A stretch of DNA of 45,017 nt from Holophagaceae bacterium. Lineage in GTDB: Bacteria; Acidobacteriota; Holophagae; Holophagales; Holophagaceae. Position numbers and translations under genes: made by a program. The stretch covers positions 1 to 45,017 of the forward strand of contig JANYAS010000065.1 in assembly GCA_025361205.1 (NCBI GenBank), given 5' to 3'. Positions 40,698-45,017 of the stretch are shown here, piece by piece; the first letter of the stretch is position 1, and the number at the start of each line of letters is the position of its first letter. The notes under the pieces were generated by a model that had not been told where the DNA came from, ran no database searches, and worked only from the letters and a program-made list of their open reading frames with translations.

Positions 40698-40835
40698 GCA
40701 GCTCCCGGTAGCCTCCGACGAAGGAGGAGGCGTAGAGCTGCGGGAACCAGGCTCACCCGCAGGGTGAACTGGGGACCGCAGCGTCCGGGAGTGCCCGATA
40801 GCAGCATTACTACTTCGTAGTGCTGGAAACGGCAT
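40698..40835 (+). ncRNA. Multi-hairpin structured segment, unknown class
   Basis: Five stems are seen in 138 bases: GCAGCTC/GAGCTGC (40698/40735) enclosing GCCTCC/GGAGGC (40711/40726); CCAG..TCACCC-GCA-GGGTGA..CTGG (40747-40772); GGAC/GTCC (40773/40783); and GTGCC/GGCAT (40791/40831) enclosing a GCAGC...ACTAC-TTC-GTAGT-GCTG stem. CTCCCGG (40702) can alternatively pair with CCGGGAG (40785), which excludes the first stem. It could be a riboswitch-like leader of the next gene, a free RNA or a piece of a group II intron. Confidence 0.6.
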
Positions 40836-40880
40836 GGGGTCTGAATAGAATTACTCGGCACGACAGGAATGGAGATTCCC

Positions 40881-41264
40881 ATGCCCCACGCGATCCTCGA
40901 GTATTCCGCCAATATCCTGGACGACGCGGATTTCCCGCACATGTTCACGAGGCTCCACCAGCTGCTGGCCCAGACCGGGAAGTGCCGCCTGGATGACATC
41001 AAGAGCCGCGCCATCGGCTGCGAGCACTTCCGCGTGGGCGATGGCGACGAGCGGAACGCCTTCGCGCACCTCACGCTCTGCGTACTGGAGGGCAGGGACG
41101 AGGAGACCCTCCAGCGGCTGGGCGAGGCCTGCCTCGACCTGATGCAGGAGTTCTACGCCCAGTCCCTGGAGGCCCAGCGCTGCGATCTCACAGTGGAGAT
41201 CCGCCCCATGCGCCGGGACAGCTACTTCAAGCTCAGCAGCCACCCGGGGGGGAAAGGGGGCTGA
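40881..41264 (+). CDS. 5-carboxymethyl-2-hydroxymuconate isomerase (CHMI) family protein
   Basis: A 127-residue tautomerase-superfamily protein. MPHAILEYSANI is the CHMI/HpaF start, with Pro2 as the catalytic base once Met is removed. The later SRAIGCEHFRVGDGDERNAFAHLTLCVLEGR fits the same family. In aromatic-acid degraders CHMI acts in homoprotocatechuate breakdown, but no other gene of that route is in this window, so the role here is open. ATG 40881 is preferred over 40869 because GGAG (40871-40874) is six bases upstream and it gives the needed N-terminal proline. TAGAAT at 40846-40851 may be a -10. Confidence 0.85.
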   Translation: MPHAILEYSANILDDADFPHMFTRLHQLLAQTGKCRLDDIKSRAIGCEHFRVGDGDERNAFAHLTLCVLEGRDEETLQRLGEACLDLMQEFYAQSLEAQRCDLTVEIRPMRRDSYFKLSSHPGGKGG

Positions 41265-41313
41265 GGACTTCGATCCCGCTCCGGTAGACTGGAGGGTTCC
41301 AGGAGTCCTGCCC

Positions 41314-42288
41314 TTGGCCTTTCCCAGCGAATCCTTCCAGATCGGTTCCATTGTCGTCCAGCCCCCCCTGGTCATGGCGCCGCTGCACGAGATCACCGAC
41401 CAGCCCTTCCGGAGAATGATCCGGGAGGTGGGCGGCGTGGGGCTGACGGTCTCCGAGATGATCAGCAGCGAGGCCCTGGTGCGCCATGCCCTCAAGGCCA
41501 AGCGCATGATGGCCGGCGAGGGCGAGCGGCCCTACGCCATGCAGCTGGCGGGTTCCCACCCCGAACACCTGGCCGAATGCGCCCGGAAGTGCGAGGAAGC
41601 CGGCGCCGACATGGTGGACTTGAACATGGGCTGCCCGGCCAGCAATGTGACCAAGGGGGGCGCGGGCAGTGCCCTCCTGCGCGATATCCGCCTGGCCGAG
41701 GCCTGCGTGAAGGCCATGGTGAAGGCCGTGAAGGTGCCCGTCACCGTCAAGATGCGGGCGGGCTGGGACGCCAGCCAGAAGGACCGCGAGGACTATCGGG
41801 ATTTCCTGAAGATGTTCGAGGACGCGGGGATCCAAGGTCTGGCCATCCACCCCCGCACCCGAGTCCAGCAGTACGAAGGGCATGCGGACTGGAGCCTCAT
41901 TGCCCGAGCCGTGGAGGTGGGGACCTCCTTTCCCATCATCGGGAACGGCGATGTCCTCGAGGCCGAGGACGCCCACCGCATGGTGCGCGAGACGGGCTGC
42001 CAGGGCGTGATGATCGGGCGGGGGGCTCTCTACAACCCCTTCCTCTTCCGGCAGGTGCTGGACCCCGGTTTCCAGGTGACGGCGGAGATGCGCATCGATG
42101 TGACGCTCCGCTTCTTCCGCCTCCTGCTGGAGTTGCTGGAGGAGCGGGAAGCCCTGCACAAGATCAAGAAGATCGGAGCCTGGTTCACCAAGGGGATTCC
42201 CGGCGGGGCCAAGTTCCGCCAGCGCCTGAACGAGCGGAACGATCCCTTTGAACTGATCCGGGAGATCGAGGCCCTTCGCCATTCCTGA
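41314..42288 (+). CDS. dus: tRNA-dihydrouridine synthase
   Basis: An FMN enzyme that reduces uridines in tRNA D loops. The conserved pieces are MAPLHEITDQPFRRMI, AMQLAGSHPEHL, the catalytic Cys in DLNMGCPASNVTKGGAGSALL, VTVKMRAGWD, GLAIHPRTRVQQYEGHADW, IIGNGDV and GVMIGRGAL. The C-terminal helical domain is complete at 324 residues. The start is TTG at 41314, with AGGAG (41301-41305) at proper spacing. Which tRNA position it modifies (DusA, B or C class) cannot be decided; the NMGCPASNVTKGGAGSALL form is most like DusB. Confidence 0.95.
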   Translation: MAFPSESFQIGSIVVQPPLVMAPLHEITDQPFRRMIREVGGVGLTVSEMISSEALVRHALKAKRMMAGEGERPYAMQLAGSHPEHLAECARKCEEAGADMVDLNMGCPASNVTKGGAGSALLRDIRLAEACVKAMVKAVKVPVTVKMRAGWDASQKDREDYRDFLKMFEDAGIQGLAIHPRTRVQQYEGHADWSLIARAVEVGTSFPIIGNGDVLEAEDAHRMVRETGCQGVMIGRGALYNPFLFRQVLDPGFQVTAEMRIDVTLRFFRLLLELLEEREALHKIKKIGAWFTKGIPGGAKFRQRLNERNDPFELIREIEALRHS

Positions 42289-42347
42289 GATCCGACGGCC
42301 GGGACCGGGGGGACCGTCCCTCTGCGGCGTCGATCGGAGGGCCGGGC

Positions 42348-43643
42348 CTAGGTGGCTTCGGGCAGCGGCTGGGGCACTTCCAGGCTGAACTCCGCCCAGC
42401 TGCCCTGTTTGGAATGGGCGTCCATGCGGCCGCCGTGAAGGTGCGCGATGCGCCAGGCCGTGTAGAGGCCGACGCCCGTGCCCTTGCGGGCTTTGAGCTC
42501 GGGGTTCTGGAGGCGGCTGAACTTTCGGAACAGGCGGGAGCGTTCTTCCGCTGGGAAGCCCGGTCCCTCGTTCCAGACGGAAAGGGTGAAGCGATCGGGG
42601 TAGCAGTCGAAGCGCATCCGGATGAGCCCACCCTCCTGGCCATACTTGACCGCGTTGCCCAGGAGGTTCACCAGGACGATCTTCAGGAGCGAGGGATCGC
42701 AGGTGACGGGGGCGGCCTTTTCGGGATAGACGCGCTCGAGCCGCATCCCCCGTTCCTGCATCTGGGGCTGGATGATCTCGAAGGAGGGCTCCAGCACGTC
42801 CGTCACGAGCGAGATCTCGCTGGCGTTCAGGCGGAGGCCGCCTCCCTCCATGCGGGCCAGATCCAGGTACTCCCGGATGAGGTCCAGCAGGTAGTTGCCC
42901 TTCTTGATGAGGCGCTCCAGCTTCTGGGCCTGCCGGGGCTCCAGTTCACCCAGGTAGCCGTCTGCCAGCACCCGGGCATCGGTGATCATCGAGGCCACGG
43001 GATTCTTCAGTTCGTGGCTGACGAAGGCCAGCACCTCGTTGTAGGCCTGGTTCGCCGCCGTGAGCTGCTCGATGCGCCAGGCCTTTTCCACCGCCTGGCT
43101 GATCCGCTCGGCCAGGGCTCGCCAGAGTCTGGCGTGGTAGGGCGTGTAGACCTTGGGCTCCCGGGCGCTGAGGAAGAGGACGCCCAGCACCCGGTCCTCG
43201 ACCATCAGTGGACAGGTCATGCTGCTCCGCACGCCCTCGCGCACAAGCAGGCGCGTGGAGGCGCTCATGGGGTGCTCTTCCTCGTAGCGGCCCAGATCGT
43301 AGATGATCCGGGCGCAGGCGGAATCGATGACGGTTCTCAGGGAGCTGTGGGCGAGGTCCTCGCCATAGCCTTCCGCGAGCAGGATGGGCTGGTAGAGGGC
43401 CTTCACCCAGTGAGCGATGATCCGTCGGCCCTCGTCGTCCAGGAAGGCCAGGCCGATGCGGTCGCAGGGATACAGCTCCTGCACGGCCGAGAAGAGGAAG
43501 TCCATCAGTTCACCCAAGGAGGCCTTGGCGGCCACCTTGTCGTTCACGTGGTCCAGGATGGCCTGCTCGTCCTCGGGGAAGTGCTCCCCCCCGGCACCCT
43601 CGAAGGTGCTCAGGAAGTGGATGTTCGGATTCAGCTCGACCAT
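42348..43643 (-). CDS. GAF-domain sensor histidine kinase (soluble)
   Basis: A 431-residue cytoplasmic kinase with no membrane helix. Residues ~30-190 form a GAF domain (LFSAVQELYPCDRIGLAFLDDEG, SMTCPLMVEDRVLGVLFLSA). The HisKA phospho-acceptor is in FVSHELKNPVASM, and the ATPase domain has N box LVNLLGNAVKYG, G1 WNEGPGFP, F box LFRKFSRL and G2 GTGVGLYTAW. The G1 Asp of the usual DxGxG is Asn here. The partner response regulator is not adjacent. It sits downstream of the [FeFe] hydrogenase on the same strand, suggesting but not proving a role in sensing redox or hydrogen metabolism. ATG 43643 starts MVELNPN. Confidence 0.9.
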   Translation of the reverse strand: MVELNPNIHFLSTFEGAGGEHFPEDEQAILDHVNDKVAAKASLGELMDFLFSAVQELYPCDRIGLAFLDDEGRRIIAHWVKALYQPILLAEGYGEDLAHSSLRTVIDSACARIIYDLGRYEEEHPMSASTRLLVREGVRSSMTCPLMVEDRVLGVLFLSAREPKVYTPYHARLWRALAERISQAVEKAWRIEQLTAANQAYNEVLAFVSHELKNPVASMITDARVLADGYLGELEPRQAQKLERLIKKGNYLLDLIREYLDLARMEGGGLRLNASEISLVTDVLEPSFEIIQPQMQERGMRLERVYPEKAAPVTCDPSLLKIVLVNLLGNAVKYGQEGGLIRMRFDCYPDRFTLSVWNEGPGFPAEERSRLFRKFSRLQNPELKARKGTGVGLYTAWRIAHLHGGRMDAHSKQGSWAEFSLEVPQPLPEAT

Positions 43644-43674
43644 GGGGAAGCCTGGAAAGGGATTCCTTCATCTC

Positions 43675-43714
43675 ATCACGAATCGCGCGAGCCAAGGCCC
43701 GCGCGATTCGTGAT
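43675..43714. repeat. Perfect 15-bp hairpin between hydrogenase and histidine kinase
   Basis: ATCACGAATCGCGCG (43675-43689) and its exact complement (43700-43714) enclose a 10-base loop. It lies 12 bases from the hydrogenase stop on the minus strand. No T-tract follows on either strand, so it may stabilise or process the hydrogenase mRNA, or act as a weak terminator. Confidence 0.8.
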
Positions 43715-43726
43715 CGAGGTGAAATA

Positions 43727-45017
43727 CTAGTCGATGTACTTCCCGCGGGCTGTGTAGTGCGTGTGGAGGAGCTCGTGGCTCTTGTGCCCGCAGGGGCCAT
43801 CGGTGAGGAACTCGCTGTAGATCCTGGCGACGTCGGGGTTCTCGTGGGATTTCCGCACTTCGTAGGCTGCGTCCTCGGCATAGATGGCCGCGGCACGGGC
43901 GGAACGGATCTCGGGACTGGTGGGGATGGGCTGTCCGCCCCCGCCGATGCACCCGCCGGGGCAGCCCATGAACTCGATGAAGTGGCACTTGCTGAAAGGA
44001 CCGCCCTTCTTGATGTCCTCCATGACCTTCTTGGCATTGGCGGTGCCGTGGGCGACGGCCACCTTCAGCGTCTGTCCCTTCAGGAAGTTCCAGTGGGGGA
44101 AGAGATGCTTCAGCATGTCGGGGACGGGGCCCACCGCGGTGATCGGGAGTTCCACGTAGCGGACGCCTTCGAAGCCCCGTACAGGCAGGATGTTGGCGTG
44201 CTCGAAGAGATCCTCCACCTTGATGCCGCAGACCAGTTCGATGACGGTCCGAAGGGCCGCCTCCATCACGCCGCCGGTGGCGCCGAAGATCACGCCCGAC
44301 CCCGTGGCCGTCCCGAAGGGATTATCGAAATCGGATTTCGGCATATCCGGAAGATGGATGCCGGATTCCCGGATCATCTTCGCCAGTTCCCGGGTGGTGA
44401 GGCCGTAGTCCACGTCCTTGAACCCGCTGTCGTCCATCTCGGGCCGGTTGCACTCGAACTTCTTGGCCGAACAGGGCATGAGGGCGACGGTGACGATGTC
44501 CTTGGGGTCGATGCCGTGCTGCTCGGCGTACCAGGTCTTGATGACCGCGCCGAACATCTGCTGGGGACTCTTGGCGGTGCTGAGGTTGGGGATGTATTCG
44601 GGGTAGAAGTGTTCCAGGTACTTGACCCAACCCGGGCTGCAGCTCGTGAACTGGGGGAAGGCGGCGGGTTCCCGGAGCAGCAGGGCCTTCTTGAGGCGCA
44701 GGAGGAGCTCCGTGCCTTCTTCCATGATGGTGAGATCGGCCGTGAAGTTGGTGTCGAAGACCCGGTCGAAGCCTGCCCGGTGCAGGGCCGTGTTGAGCTC
44801 GAAGGTGAGGGCCTTCCCGGCGGGCAGTCCGAAGCATTCGCCGATGGCGGCGCGGGGGCTCGGGGCCGTCTGGATGACGACGTGCTTCGTGGGATCGTCA
44901 ATGGCGGCCCAGACCTCGTCCGTGTAGTCCTGGGCGTGCAGGGCGCCGGTGGGACAGCGGTTGATGCACTGGCCGCAGTTGATGCAGACCACATCCCCGA
45001 GAGGCTTGTCCAGGAAG
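43727..45017 (-). CDS. [FeFe]-hydrogenase catalytic subunit (5' end beyond window)
   Basis: Produces or oxidises H2 at an H-cluster. The frame remains open to the right edge, so the N-terminus is missing. A ferredoxin segment CINCGQCINRCPTGA is visible at the edge. H-cluster motifs are P1 FTSCSPGWVKYLE, P2 MPCSAKKFECNRPE and P3 EFMGCPGGCIGGGGQP. The small-subunit-like C-terminal region (SHENPDVARIYSEFLTDGPCGHKSHELLHTHY) is fused. In P1 the second Cys of the common TSCCPGW is Ser; I recall TSCSPGW in multimeric NAD(P)-linked enzymes but cannot confirm it here. Such enzymes often have HydB/HydC-like partners, which would lie to the right. A bifurcating enzyme is possible but not shown. Confidence 0.93.
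   Translation of the reverse strand, partial: FLDKPLGDVVCINCGQCINRCPTGALHAQDYTDEVWAAIDDPTKHVVIQTAPSPRAAIGECFGLPAGKALTFELNTALHRAGFDRVFDTNFTADLTIMEEGTELLLRLKKALLLREPAAFPQFTSCSPGWVKYLEHFYPEYIPNLSTAKSPQQMFGAVIKTWYAEQHGIDPKDIVTVALMPCSAKKFECNRPEMDDSGFKDVDYGLTTRELAKMIRESGIHLPDMPKSDFDNPFGTATGSGVIFGATGGVMEAALRTVIELVCGIKVEDLFEHANILPVRGFEGVRYVELPITAVGPVPDMLKHLFPHWNFLKGQTLKVAVAHGTANAKKVMEDIKKGGPFSKCHFIEFMGCPGGCIGGGGQPIPTSPEIRSARAAAIYAEDAAYEVRKSHENPDVARIYSEFLTDGPCGHKSHELLHTHYTARGKYID

Noticed and set aside
40698..40835. GEMM (c-di-GMP) riboswitch, hammerhead or HDV-like ribozyme.
   Set aside because: None of the core motifs I know for these were found, and the P1 arms are too far apart for an HDV fold.

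Overview
The window is GC-rich, densely packed bacterial chromosome from a diderm with anaerobic metabolism. The evidence is a tolB-pal-cpoB outer-membrane cluster, a beta-barrel porin, signal-peptide lipoproteins, a fused two-gene 2-oxoacid:ferredoxin oxidoreductase and an [FeFe]-hydrogenase catalytic subunit. Together with the DUF4382 lipoprotein, the 14-repeat propeller sensor and the codon bias, this suggests an Acidobacteriota member of the Holophaga/Geothrix type. That placement is inference from gene content; no marker tree was run.

Layout. 1-9.3 kb: partial M61 peptidase and a GT2 glycosyltransferase, a 160-bp repeat element, RNase HII and a MutT-type Nudix hydrolase, then tolB-pal-cpoB, a GHMP kinase, and on the minus strand mutY and an aldo/keto reductase. 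9.3-14.6 kb: tRNA-Leu(GAG), secG, DAHP synthase, two plus-strand genes (proline-rich lipoprotein, zinc-ribbon protein), and tpiA/pgk. 14.6-20.2 kb: a methyltransferase divergent from rbfA, then a complete BsuBI/PstI-type restriction-modification pair wedged between rbfA and truB, then an RlmA-like rRNA methyltransferase. 20.2-25.6 kb: a cNMP-binding/DUF1003 membrane protein, a small cysteine-containing protein, the VOR-like oxidoreductase, a second copy of the repeat element and NAD kinase. 25.6-33 kb: class A PBP, alginate-export-like porin, DECD-box RNA helicase and DUF4382 lipoprotein, followed by a long gene-poor stretch. 33.8-45 kb: a very large propeller sensor, sixA, an alpha/beta hydrolase, rho, a YdjM-type membrane protein, methylglyoxal synthase, a strongly structured noncoding segment, a CHMI-family tautomerase, a Dus enzyme, a GAF histidine kinase and the hydrogenase, which runs off the right edge.

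How the genes fit together. tolB, pal and cpoB form the outer-membrane/division Tol-Pal machinery. pgk, tpiA and methylglyoxal synthase belong to triose-phosphate metabolism. The oxidoreductase and hydrogenase together suggest ferredoxin-linked fermentation. rnhB, mutT and mutY serve genome maintenance, including oxidised guanine.

Most notable: (1) the restriction-modification pair inside the rbfA-truB operon, with the endonuclease stop codon overlapping the truB start; (2) a set of intergenic elements sharing one design, namely three or four degenerate 7-9-bp units facing an inverted array of the same units; (3) a multi-hairpin segment after mgsA with mutually exclusive pairings; (4) a propeller sensor with no recognisable kinase or cyclase output, ending instead in a short CxxC...CxxC module; (5) a plus-strand hairpin-terminator unit with no gene.
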